The notes below the pieces were generated by a model. It was given only the letters and a program-made list of their open reading frames with translations, was not told where the DNA came from and did not search any database. Made by a program: the position numbers and the translations under genes. From Bog-473 sp049513455 (lineage in GTDB: Bacteria; Actinomycetota; Acidimicrobiia; Acidimicrobiales; RAAP-2): a stretch of 64,000 nucleotides of DNA. Where the stretch lies: positions 104,052 through 168,051 of the forward strand of contig JBEKWB010000006.1 of the NCBI GenBank assembly GCA_049513455.1, written 5' to 3'. This document shows positions 33,837 through 40,830 of the stretch, in pieces. Each line of letters starts with the position of its first letter. Position 1 is the stretch's first letter.

Positions 33837-34037
33837 TCAGCGTGCGAAGAGGTGCCAGCCCAACCACATGAAGCCCAACACCAGCAGCACCCGCACGACC
33901 GGGTGCGTGGCCAGTCGCCCCACGACATCGCCCGGGGGCGCCACCGCGGCGGGTCGCAGGTACGAGAGCCACCAGAGCAGCAGCGCCAGCACCGCGAGGG
34001 CGGCCCACACGATGTAGGAAGCGGTGCTCGCGCTCAT
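33837..34037 (-). CDS. Small two-helix membrane protein (DUF6186-like)
   Basis: 66 residues with two hydrophobic helices (YIVWAALAVLALLLWWLSYL and PVVRVLLVLGFMWLGWHLF), ending WHLFAR. Such short proteins with a GWHLFAR-type end are widespread in Actinobacteria (DUF6186, from memory). The start ATG overlaps the stop of the upstream membrane gene (ATGA, 34034-34037), so the two are coupled and probably interact. The function is unknown. It ends 5 bp from the end of the convergent lipoprotein gene. Confidence 0.75.
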   Translation of the reverse strand: MSASTASYIVWAALAVLALLLWWLSYLRPAAVAPPGDVVGRLATHPVVRVLLVLGFMWLGWHLFAR

Positions 34038-34474
34038 GGCTCCACCGGCTTCGCCCTGGCCACCCTGCGCGCCCAGGACCGGGAGCCGCGGCGGAGGATG
34101 ACCCGGCCGAGGGCCAGCCAGCCCAGGAACATCAGCGTCTTGAGCAGGTACGTGCGGTCGATGGCATCGGTGATGGAGCTCAACGTCGGGTGATCGGCCC
34201 GGCTGCCGTGCGCCAGGTAGTTGAAGAGCTCCCAGATCACGAAGAGGATCAGCAGCACGAGCCAGGGCAGGTAGGGGTGACCCGGCCCGGCCGTCGCGGT
34301 GGCGGCGCGGGCCCGCCGCGGGCGGAGGGGCCAGCGCACGCACACCAGGACCGCCATGGCGACGACGACCAAGCCGGTGAGGACGTCGGCCGGCAGGGTG
34401 AACGGCGTGGTGGAGGCCGCGATCAGCGAGTAGCCAACCCCGCCGGCCAGCAGTAAGGCGGAGCGGGTGCGCAT
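34034..34474 (-). CDS. Integral membrane protein, about four helices
   Basis: A 146-residue protein with hydrophobic segments SALLLAGGVGYSLIAAST, VLTGLVVVAMAVLVCVRW, PWLVLLILFVIWELFNYLA and LLKTLMFLGWLALGRVILRR, and a basic C-terminal tail. The loop HGSRADHPTLSSITDAIDR is polar. It is coupled by ATGA to the small membrane gene that follows, and 6 bp downstream of ygfZ on the same strand. The family is not recognised; it is probably conserved in actinobacteria with its small partner. Confidence 0.72.
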   Translation of the reverse strand: MRTRSALLLAGGVGYSLIAASTTPFTLPADVLTGLVVVAMAVLVCVRWPLRPRRARAATATAGPGHPYLPWLVLLILFVIWELFNYLAHGSRADHPTLSSITDAIDRTYLLKTLMFLGWLALGRVILRRGSRSWARRVARAKPVEP

Positions 34475-34480
34475 GGGTTC

Positions 34481-35482
34481 CTAGATCAGAGGGAGGAGGG
34501 CCACCCGTGCCGGCCGGGCCGCGCCCAGACCGTCACCCGAGCGGATCCGCACCGGCCCCGGGGCCTCCACCGTGCGGTGCAGGTAGGCCAGCGCGATCCA
34601 CGTGTCGAGCTCAGGGCTCCAGGCGGCCGAGGTGATGGTGCCCAGCACCTTGTCGCTCGCCGCATCGTCCGCGCTCGCCGCATCGTCCGCACTCGCCGCA
34701 TGGTCCGCATGCAGCGTCATGCCGAACGTGAGCGGGTCGGCATCGCGGTCCGGGCCGCCCAGCACGCCCACCAGGCGGCGGGGCACGTTGTTGCCCCGCG
34801 AATCGAGCCGGGCCACCAGCTCCTGACCGGTGTAACAGCCCTTGGTGAAGCTGACCGAACGGTCCACCAGGCCCGCCTCCGCCGCGATCGTCTTGTCCGT
34901 GAGCTCGCTGCCCATGGCCGGGATGCCCGAGGCGATCCGGCACGCCTCGGCCGCGTCCCTGCCGCAGGCGATGATCCCCTCCGGGAGGAGTCCGGCGGTC
35001 GGGTCGAGGACCACATCCTTGGGCCCCAAAAGATCCACCCCGCGCCACCCGTTCCACTCGAAGGGCAGGTCCAGCACGCCGGCTTCTCCGAGCGCGGCGC
35101 GCAGTCCGGCCGCCGCGGTCTCGACGCCCGCACCCCGCAGGGCCACGCAGCGCCACTCCAGGCGCTCGATCTCCACCTTGGACCGGAGGAGGAACTTCTT
35201 GAGCCGGGCCACCATGGTGTCGCCGAACCCTGCGTCCGTATCGAGCACATACCCCCGCGCGTCGACCCGGGTCACCCGCAGCAGCGCGCTCAGCTTCCCG
35301 TCGGGCTGAAGGACCAGGGAGTCGGCGGTGGCGCCGACGGCCAGGGCGGCGATGTCCTGGCTCAGCTGCCCCTGCAGGTACGCAGTCGCATCGTCGCCCC
35401 GGACCGAGAAGACGTCGCGGGGGTTGAGGTAGGCGCCGGCGCCGTGCCGCAGGGCGGTCACCTGGGCGGCCAGGTCGGTCAT
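34481..35482 (-). CDS. ygfZ: YgfZ/GcvT-like folate-binding protein
   Basis: A 333-residue protein of the aminomethyltransferase fold, which helps repair or assemble some iron-sulfur clusters using folate. The family signature FTKGCYTGQELVAR (K-G-C-Y-x-G-Q-E) lies near residue 230. The N-terminus (VFSVRGDDATAYLQGQLSQD) is typical. An in-frame tandem expansion of an 18-bp unit (34655-34708) inserts AASADDAASADDAA after MTLHADH, in a surface loop. The start ATG overlaps the trpE stop (ATGA, 35479-35482), so it is translated with trpE. Confidence 0.88.
   Translation of the reverse strand: MTDLAAQVTALRHGAGAYLNPRDVFSVRGDDATAYLQGQLSQDIAALAVGATADSLVLQPDGKLSALLRVTRVDARGYVLDTDAGFGDTMVARLKKFLLRSKVEIERLEWRCVALRGAGVETAAAGLRAALGEAGVLDLPFEWNGWRGVDLLGPKDVVLDPTAGLLPEGIIACGRDAAEACRIASGIPAMGSELTDKTIAAEAGLVDRSVSFTKGCYTGQELVARLDSRGNNVPRRLVGVLGGPDRDADPLTFGMTLHADHAASADDAASADDAASDKVLGTITSAAWSPELDTWIALAYLHRTVEAPGPVRIRSGDGLGAARPARVALLPLI
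34655..34708. repeat. Three 18-bp tandem repeats inside ygfZ
   Basis: GCTCGCCGCATCGTCCGC occurs twice exactly, plus once with two differences. The unit is a multiple of three, so it adds six residues per copy and leaves the reading frame intact. Confidence 0.9.
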
Positions 35483-37023
35483 GAGCCGGCCCCGGTCCCG
35501 GTCCCGGTCCGGGCCGCCGTCATGACCCGGGCCGCCGTCACCGCCACCAGTAGCGCCCGCACCTTCTGGCCGCACTCCTCGTCCTCGCGCCCGGGGTCGC
35601 TGTCCGCCACGATCCCCGCCCCGGCCTGCACGTGGGCCCTCCCGTCGGGCGAGACCACCATGGTCCGGATGGCGATGGCCGTGTCGATGTTGCCCGAGAA
35701 GTCGATGTAGCCCACCACTCCCCCGTACACCCCGCGCTTGGTCAGCTCCAGCTCGTCGATGATCTCCATCGCCCGCACCTTGGGCGCGCCCGACAGCGTC
35801 CCGGCCGGCAGGGTGGCCCGCAGCACGTCGATCGGCCCCTTGTCCTCCGCCAGCTCGCCCGAGACCTGCGAGGTGATGTGCATGATATGGCTGTAGCGCT
35901 CGATGGTCATCAGCTCGTCGACCTTCTCCGTGCCGAAGCGGACCACGCGGCCGACGTCGTTGCGGGCCAGGTCGACCAGCATGATGTGCTCGGCCAGCTC
36001 CTTGGGGTCTTCGGCCAGCTCGCCCTCCAAGAGGCGGTCGTGGTGCTCGTTCTCGCCCCGGGGGCGCGAGCCGGCGATCGGCCGTGACGTCACGATGCCC
36101 TCGCGCAGGCGCACCATCGGCTCGGGCGAGGCGCCCACCACGGTGACCTCGGGGAAGCGGAGGAAGTACAGGTAAGGGCTCGGGTTGAGCAGCCGCAGGG
36201 CGCGGTAGACGTCGAAGGGGTCCGCATTCAGCTGCAGGTCGAACCGTTGGGAGAGCACGACCTGGAAGATGTCGCCCGCGGTGATGTACTCCTTGGCCAC
36301 GCCGATGGCCGCCCGGTACTCCTCCGAGCTCATGGTGCGGCTGGCCTCGGCCGACCCGAGGCCCTCGCGGGGGGCGGGGACCATCTCGCCGGCGCCCTCC
36401 CGGGTCCGGGCGCAGTCGGCGGCCAACTCCACCAGGTTTGCGCACGCCCCCTCATAGGCCGCGGCGAGCTCGGCCGCCGTGGACGTCTCGGGGTCCGGGA
36501 CGACCACGTTGTCGATGAGCGCGATGCGCTGGCGCCAATGGTCGAAGGCGGCGAACTGGCCGATGACCACCAGCGCGGCGTCGGGGTGGCCCAGGTCGTC
36601 CGGGGGCGGCTCGGGAAGCCGCTCGATCTCGCGCACCACGTCGTAGCCGAGATACCCCACCAGCCCCCCGTGCAGCGGCGGGAGCCCGTCGAGCGCCGGG
36701 GACTCGAAACGGGAGAGCAGGGCCTCGACGGCCTTGAGTATCCCCTCGTCCGAGGACGACAGCCCCAGCCGGCCGGTGGCCTCCACCGACCTTCCCCGGG
36801 CCGTCAAGGTGGCCAGCGGGCGCCGGCCCACGAACGAATAACGGCCCCAGCGCTCGCCCCCCTCGACCGACTCGAAGAGGAATCCCTCCCCGTCGCCGAC
36901 CAGATTGATGAAGGCGGAGACCGGCGTCAGGGTGTCGGCCACGACCTCGCACCACACCGGGACGATGGCGTGCTCCTTGGCCAGGGCGGCGAACTCGACG
37001 GGGTCCGGCCGGAAGGTCAGCAC
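35479..37023 (-). CDS. trpE: Anthranilate synthase component I
   Basis: A 514-residue chorismate-utilising enzyme making anthranilate with ammonia from TrpG. The feedback-binding region has FLFESVEGGERWGRYSFVG (LLES-like motif for tryptophan inhibition). The catalytic domain has GDIFQVVLSQR, GASPEPMVRL, RPIAGSRPRG and HIMLVDLARNDVGRV, then GTLSGAPKVRAMEII and GAGIVADSDP. The GTG at 37023 begins VLTFRPDPVEF, the usual N-terminus. It lies after two 18-bp repeats and a 16-codon mini-ORF that starts at the hisI stop and ends one base past this GTG. TrpG is not in the window. Confidence 0.93.
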   Translation of the reverse strand: MLTFRPDPVEFAALAKEHAIVPVWCEVVADTLTPVSAFINLVGDGEGFLFESVEGGERWGRYSFVGRRPLATLTARGRSVEATGRLGLSSSDEGILKAVEALLSRFESPALDGLPPLHGGLVGYLGYDVVREIERLPEPPPDDLGHPDAALVVIGQFAAFDHWRQRIALIDNVVVPDPETSTAAELAAAYEGACANLVELAADCARTREGAGEMVPAPREGLGSAEASRTMSSEEYRAAIGVAKEYITAGDIFQVVLSQRFDLQLNADPFDVYRALRLLNPSPYLYFLRFPEVTVVGASPEPMVRLREGIVTSRPIAGSRPRGENEHHDRLLEGELAEDPKELAEHIMLVDLARNDVGRVVRFGTEKVDELMTIERYSHIMHITSQVSGELAEDKGPIDVLRATLPAGTLSGAPKVRAMEIIDELELTKRGVYGGVVGYIDFSGNIDTAIAIRTMVVSPDGRAHVQAGAGIVADSDPGREDEECGQKVRALLVAVTAARVMTAARTGTGTGAGS

Positions 37024-37067
37024 CGGGGCGGGCGGGCCGAGCGGGGCGGGCGGGCCGAGCGGGTCAT
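37017..37067 (-). repeat. hisI/trpE junction: two 18-bp repeats within a 16-codon coupled ORF
   Basis: The hisI stop TGA (37066-37064) overlaps an ATG (37067-37065). That frame runs 16 codons (MTRSARPPRSARPPRC) and stops at TGA 37019-37017, one base beyond the trpE GTG (37023-37021). The ORF is built on two exact 18-bp repeats (37024-37041 and 37042-37059), giving the repeated RSARPP. It has the same logic as the shorter mini-ORFs at neighbouring junctions. Confidence 0.65.
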
Positions 37068-37471
37068 CCGGGGCGGGGCACCCCGGGACCCTGGCCGATC
37101 GTGCGGAAGAAGCAGCTCCGCTCGCCGGTGTGGCAGGCGCCCTTCCCGTGCTGGTCCACCAGCACCAAGAGCGCGTCGCCATCGCAGTCCATACGCACCT
37201 CGCGCACGTACTGGCGGTCCCCCGAGGTCTCGCCCTTCTGCCAGTACTCCTGCCTGCTCCGGCTGTAGAACCAGGAACGGCCCGACTCGAGGGTGCGGCG
37301 GAGGGCCTCTGCGTCCATGTAGGCGACGGTCAGGACGGTGCCGTCCGTCGCATCTTGGACGATCGCCGCCACGAGACCGTCCCCGGACTTCGCGAAGTCG
37401 ACCTCCTTGACGAGGTCGTCGTCGGCCACGAGGGCGATACCGCTCGGCGCGGGCGTGTCGGTCGCGCTCAT
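37064..37471 (-). CDS. hisI: Phosphoribosyl-AMP cyclohydrolase
   Basis: A 135-residue zinc enzyme opening the adenine ring of PR-AMP in histidine synthesis. The family signature is complete: VAYMDAEALRRTLESG, FYSRSRQEYWQKGETSG, the Asp/Cys metal sites in MDCDGDALLVLV, and CHTGERSCFF. It is the cyclohydrolase only; no HisE pyrophosphohydrolase domain is fused. The ATG at 37471 overlaps the TGA of a five-codon mini-ORF. It lies between the GroES-like gene and trpE, on the same strand. Confidence 0.95.
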   Translation of the reverse strand: MSATDTPAPSGIALVADDDLVKEVDFAKSGDGLVAAIVQDATDGTVLTVAYMDAEALRRTLESGRSWFYSRSRQEYWQKGETSGDRQYVREVRMDCDGDALLVLVDQHGKGACHTGERSCFFRTIGQGPGVPRPG

Positions 37472-37496
37472 AGATACACGCTCATAGATCGCTCAT
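37468..37496 (-). repeat. GroES-like/hisI junction: three ATGA overlaps linked by two mini-ORFs
   Basis: On the minus strand CTATGAGCG occurs three times. The first contains the stop of the GroES-like gene (37495-37493) and an ATG that opens MSDL (37496-37482). Its TGA overlaps the second ATG, which opens MSVYL (37485-37468), whose TGA overlaps the hisI ATG (37471-37469). The start-to-start distances are 11 and 14 nt. Confidence 0.8.
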
Positions 37497-37858
37497 AGAT
37501 ACAGCCCCGTCCCGCTGTCGTTGCGCTTCGACGCGATGGCGTGGATGTCCCGCTCCCGCAGGATCACGTACTCCTCGCCGTGCACCTCCACCTCGAAGCG
37601 GTCCTCGGGGTTGAACAGCACGGTGTCGCCCACCTTGACCGTGCGCACGTGCGGGCCCACCGCCACCGCCTTGGCCCAGCTGAGCCGCCGCGAGATCTGC
37701 GCCGTGGCGGGGATCAGGATGCCGGCGCGCGAGCGCCGTTCCCCGTCGTTCTGCCCCATCTGCACGAGGACACGGTCGAACAGGACCGAAATCGGTTGCA
37801 TCTCGTCAATCACGGGCGGCTCGTGCTGCTCGGCCGTCTTTTTCGTCGTCGTCGGCAC
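37493..37858 (-). CDS. GroES-like co-chaperonin (divergent)
   Basis: 121 residues with the GroES beta-barrel pattern: SVLFDRVLVQMGQNDGERRSRAGILIP (start strand and mobile-loop region), WAKAVAVGPHVRTVKVGDTVLFNPED, then VEVHGEEYVILRERDIHAIA. The N-terminal 20 residues are extra, and the mobile-loop sequence and C-terminal tail differ from typical GroES. No GroEL gene is adjacent, and the location between hisF and hisI is odd. It could be a specialised co-chaperonin rather than the main GroES. The stop overlaps an ATG leading into the mini-ORF relay to hisI. Confidence 0.82.
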   Translation of the reverse strand: MPTTTKKTAEQHEPPVIDEMQPISVLFDRVLVQMGQNDGERRSRAGILIPATAQISRRLSWAKAVAVGPHVRTVKVGDTVLFNPEDRFEVEVHGEEYVILRERDIHAIASKRNDSGTGLYL

Positions 37859-37907
37859 CCTCGCACGGTACCGCAGAAATGTCAGTATCCAGGTCAGGGG
37901 GGCCGGC

Positions 37908-38675
37908 TCAGACCGGCCGGACGGTCACCCCGTGCGCCGCCATATAGGCCTTGGCCTCGCCCAGCGTGAACTCCCGGCGATGGAAGATGGAGGCGGCCAG
38001 CACGGCATCGGCGCCCCCCTCGAGGGCCCCCTCGACAAGATGCTGCAACGTCCCCACGCCCCCGCTCGCCACCACGGGGATCCCCACCGCGTCGACGACG
38101 GCCCGGGTCAGGTCCAGGTCGAAGCCGTCCCTGGTGCCGTCCCGGTCCATGGACGTGAGCAGGATCTCCCCGGCCCCGTTGGCGGCACACTCGACCGCCC
38201 AGGCCACCACGTCGCGGTCGGTCGGCCGCCGGCCGCCGTGCGTGTAGACCTGCCAATTCGAGGTCGATCCCGGTCGAGCCCGGGCGTCGATGGCCACGAC
38301 GGCGCACTGCGCCCCGAACTCGGCCGCGATGTCACGCACCAGGGACGGTCGCTCGACGGCGGCCGTGTTCACCGCCACCTTGTCCGCGCCGGCTCTGAGG
38401 AGGCGGCGTGCATCCTCTGTCTCCCGCACACCCCCGCCGACGGTCAGCGGGATGAACACCTGCTCGGCCGTGCGCGCCACCACCGAGACCATGGTGTCGC
38501 GGCCGTCGGACGATGCCGTGATGTCGAGGAAGGTGAGCTCGTCGGCACCCTCGGCGTCGTAGCGCGCCGCCAACTCGACCGGGTCGCCCTCGTCGGTGAG
38601 GTCGACGAACTGCACGCCCTTGACGACCCGGCCGTCGGTCACATCGAGGCAGGGGATCAGACGGACGCTCTGCAC
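37908..38675 (-). CDS. hisF: Imidazole glycerol phosphate synthase, cyclase subunit
   Basis: A 255-residue TIM barrel receiving ammonia from HisH to form IGP and AICAR. The catalytic Asp is in IPCLDVTDGRVVKGV and the second Asp in VAIDARARP. Phosphate loops are LTVGGGVRE, VASGGVGTLQH and GADAVLAASIFH. The start is GTG 38675-38673, overlapping the end of hisA by 19 nt. It is part of hisD-C-B-H-A-F on the minus strand. Confidence 0.95.
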   Translation of the reverse strand: MQSVRLIPCLDVTDGRVVKGVQFVDLTDEGDPVELAARYDAEGADELTFLDITASSDGRDTMVSVVARTAEQVFIPLTVGGGVRETEDARRLLRAGADKVAVNTAAVERPSLVRDIAAEFGAQCAVVAIDARARPGSTSNWQVYTHGGRRPTDRDVVAWAVECAANGAGEILLTSMDRDGTRDGFDLDLTRAVVDAVGIPVVASGGVGTLQHLVEGALEGGADAVLAASIFHRREFTLGEAKAYMAAHGVTVRPV

Positions 38676-39484
38676 GCGGCCACCGCCTCCTCCAACTCGA
38701 AGCGCCCCTCGACCAGCGCCTTCCCCACGATCACGCCGGCCAGCGTGCGCGCCTCGCCGGCCGCGTCGCCGGCCGCGCCGCCGGCCGCGCCGCCGGCCGT
38801 GTCGCCCGGAACCGACAGATCGGCCAGCGCCCGCAGATGGTCGAGCGAGCCCACCCCTCCCGAGGCGATGACGGGCAGCGTCGTGCTTGCCAGCAAGGAC
38901 CGCATGCCCTCCACGTCCGACCCCCCGAGCATGCCGTCGCGGGCGATCGCGGTGGCCACCACCGCGCCGATCGGCTCCCCGGCCCAGATGTCGAGCAGCT
39001 CGTGCACGGTGCGCCCGGAGCCCTCCTGCCATCCGTGCCCGCGGGCCTCGGGGACGCCGTCGGGGCGCAGGACGTAGTCGAGCCCGACCGCGATCTGACC
39101 GGGCCAGCGCCGGGCGCAGCGTGTGGCCAACGCCGGGTCCTCGAGGGCCGCCGTGCCCAGCACGACCCGCGCCACGCCGAGCGCAAGGACGTCCGCCACG
39201 TCGTCCTCGGTGCGGATGCCACCGCCCGTCTGCACCTTGACCGCGGTGCCGGCCCCGGCCCCGGCCCCGGCCAGCGCCACAATCCGGCCCAACGTCGCCC
39301 GCTCGTGGGGCACGCCGGTGCGGGCCGCGTCGAGATCGACCACGTGGATCCACGACGCACCACTCTCGATGAACCGCGCCGCCAGGGTCAGGGGATCCCC
39401 GTAGCCCACCTGGCGATCGAAGTCGCCCTGGGTCAGGCGCACCGCTCCCCCGTCGCGCAGATCGATGGCGGGATACAGCTCCAT
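38657..39484 (-). CDS. hisA: ProFAR isomerase
   Basis: A 275-residue TIM barrel isomerising ProFAR in histidine synthesis. The catalytic Asp lies in YPAIDLRDGGAVRL and the second in VGLDYVLRPDG. Phosphate sites are QTGGGIRTEDD and VIASGGVGSLDH. Since trpF exists separately, this is probably HisA proper and not bifunctional PriA. Two low-complexity insertions occur: GAGAGAG, and an Ala/Gly run near residue 240 (TAGGAAGGAAGDAAGEA) just before GVIVGKAL, coded by GCCGGCCGC-type repeats (about 38756-38805). The ATG at 39484 is chosen; a GTG directly before it is possible. A five-codon mini-ORF links it to hisH. Confidence 0.93.
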   Translation of the reverse strand: MELYPAIDLRDGGAVRLTQGDFDRQVGYGDPLTLAARFIESGASWIHVVDLDAARTGVPHERATLGRIVALAGAGAGAGTAVKVQTGGGIRTEDDVADVLALGVARVVLGTAALEDPALATRCARRWPGQIAVGLDYVLRPDGVPEARGHGWQEGSGRTVHELLDIWAGEPIGAVVATAIARDGMLGGSDVEGMRSLLASTTLPVIASGGVGSLDHLRALADLSVPGDTAGGAAGGAAGDAAGEARTLAGVIVGKALVEGRFELEEAVAACRASV

Positions 39485-39501
39485 CACGCGCGACCCGTCA
39501 C
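39484..39501 (-). promoter_or_regulatory. hisH/hisA junction mini-ORF
   Basis: The hisH stop TGA (39500-39498) overlaps a GTG (39501-39499). The frame GTG-ACG-GGT-CGC-GCG-TGA ends on a TGA (39486-39484) that overlaps both candidate hisA starts (GTG 39487-39485 and ATG 39484-39482). The start-to-start distances are 14 and 17 nt. A role as a translational relay is inferred from geometry only. Confidence 0.55.
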
Positions 39502-40148
39502 GCCGCGAGCGCGACGAAGTTCGCCAGCAGCGCCAGGCCCTTTTGCCCCGACTTCTCCGGGTGGAACTGCGCCCCCCACAGGTTGCCTCGCTCGACCAGT
39601 GCCGCCACGGGACCGCCGTAGTCGCACACTGCCACCGTCTCGGCCCCCACGGGCGGGGCGAACGAGTGGACGAAATAGACCCACGGCCGCGGGCCCAGGC
39701 CGCGCAGCGAGGCCGGGCCGGGCTCGAGCTCGGGCCTGACCAGTTCCAGCTGGTTCCACTGCATCTGCGGGTGTTTCACGGTGGGCGCCAACGCGGTGAC
39801 CCGGCCGGGGAAAACCCCGAGCCCGAGCTCCTGCCCGTTCTCGCCGGCGTTCTCGTCGACGTTCTCGTCGGAGCCCTCGTAGAGGAGCTGGAACCCGATG
39901 CACACCGCCAAAAAGGGCACGTCGGCGGCGATGGCGGCGCGGGCCACCTTCTCCAGCCCGCTCTCGCGCAGGGCCCGGGCGCAGGCGCCGAACGCCCCCA
40001 CGCCGGGAAGCACCACGGCGTGGGCCGCCTCCACCTCGGCCGGGTCGGTGACGAGGCGAGCCGCCGCACCGACGTGCTGCAGGGCCTTCTCGGCCGACCG
40101 GAGGTTGCCGATGCCGTAATCGAGGACGGCGATCCTCGGGCCGGTCAT
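39498..40148 (-). CDS. hisH: Imidazole glycerol phosphate synthase, glutaminase subunit
   Basis: A 216-residue class I amidotransferase supplying ammonia to HisF. It has the N-terminal IAVLDYGIGNLRS, oxyanion strand PGVGAFGACARAL, nucleophile Cys in LAVCIGFQLLYEGS, and catalytic His and Glu in GAQFHPEKSGQKG. The short acidic insertion SDENVDENAGENGQE after the nucleophile looks like a slipped-strand expansion (GTTCTCG-type repeats near 39838-39870). The ATG at 40148 is the last of three ATGs in 17-bp tandem repeats. Confidence 0.94.
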   Translation of the reverse strand: MTGPRIAVLDYGIGNLRSAEKALQHVGAAARLVTDPAEVEAAHAVVLPGVGAFGACARALRESGLEKVARAAIAADVPFLAVCIGFQLLYEGSDENVDENAGENGQELGLGVFPGRVTALAPTVKHPQMQWNQLELVRPELEPGPASLRGLGPRPWVYFVHSFAPPVGAETVAVCDYGGPVAALVERGNLWGAQFHPEKSGQKGLALLANFVALAA

Positions 40149-40188
40149 CGGCTCGGGCCGGTCATCGGCTCGGGCCGGTCATCGGCGT
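40138..40188 (-). repeat. Three 17-bp tandem repeats covering the hisH start, forming two mini-ORFs
   Basis: GATGACCGGCCCGAGCC occurs twice exactly, then a third time as the true hisH start with its end diverged. The upstream ATGs (40182-40180 and 40165-40163) each open MTGPSR and stop at a TGA overlapping the next ATG (40182-40162 and 40165-40145). Ribosomes starting at the first ATG could therefore be passed through two six-codon ORFs into hisH. The hisB stop lies 13 nt upstream of the first ATG. Confidence 0.85.
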
Positions 40189-40195
40189 GGCCCGT

Positions 40196-40813
40196 TCACA
40201 GGGTGCCCTTCGTCGACGGGATCCCCCCGCCCTCCACCCGGACGGCGTCACGCAGGCACCGGGCCACTCCCTTGAACCCGGCCTCGAGGATGTGGTGGGT
40301 GTTCTTGCCCTCCCGGCGCCGGATGTGCAGGGTCATGTTGCCGGCGGTGGCGAAGGCGCGCCAGAACTCCTCGGCCAGCTGCGGGTCGAACGGTGGCGTG
40401 CCGAGCCCGACCGTGTCGGGGGCGAACGCGAGGTCGTAGGCCAGGAAGGGACGCCCCGAGAGGTCGAGCGCGACCTCGATCAGGGCTTCATCGAGCGGCA
40501 ACAGCATCGACGCAAAACGCCGGATGCCCCGCTTGTCGCCCAACGCCTCGGCCAGGCAGGCGCCGAGCACGATGCCGACGTCCTCGACCGTGTGGTGGGC
40601 GTCGACGTCCAGGTCGCCCCGGGCGTGCACGGTGAGGTCGAACGAGGCGTGCCGCCCCAGCTGCTCCAGCATGTGGTCGAAGAAGGGCAGCCCGGTCGAG
40701 ACGTCCACGACTCCCGTCCCGTCCACGGCGAGCGACGCGCTGATGGTGGTCTCCTTCGTCTTGCGGGCCCTCGTGGCACGGCGGGGCTCCAGCTCGGTGG
40801 CGAACTCGGTCAT
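40196..40813 (-). CDS. hisB: Imidazoleglycerol-phosphate dehydratase
   Basis: A 205-residue manganese enzyme. The metal-binding signatures are FFDHMLEQLGRH, DAHHTVEDVGIVLG, and HHILEAGFKGVAR near the C-terminus. It is the dehydratase only, without the phosphatase domain seen in enterobacteria. The ATG at 40813 overlaps the TGA of a six-codon mini-ORF that itself starts on the hisC stop. Confidence 0.95.
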   Translation of the reverse strand: MTEFATELEPRRATRARKTKETTISASLAVDGTGVVDVSTGLPFFDHMLEQLGRHASFDLTVHARGDLDVDAHHTVEDVGIVLGACLAEALGDKRGIRRFASMLLPLDEALIEVALDLSGRPFLAYDLAFAPDTVGLGTPPFDPQLAEEFWRAFATAGNMTLHIRRREGKNTHHILEAGFKGVARCLRDAVRVEGGGIPSTKGTL

Positions 40814-40830
40814 TGCACGGTCTCGGTCAT
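40810..40830 (-). repeat. hisC/hisB junction: duplicated CAATGACCGAG with six-codon mini-ORF
   Basis: CAATGACCGAG occurs twice with a 17-nt period. The first copy holds the hisC stop (TGA 40829-40827) and an ATG (40830-40828). The frame reads MTETVQ and stops at TGA 40812-40810, overlapping the hisB ATG (40813-40811). Confidence 0.8.

Noticed and set aside
37017..40830. His/trp leader-peptide attenuators as the explanation for the mini-ORFs
   Set aside because: The mini-ORFs contain no His and no Trp codons and lie at internal junctions without terminator hairpins.
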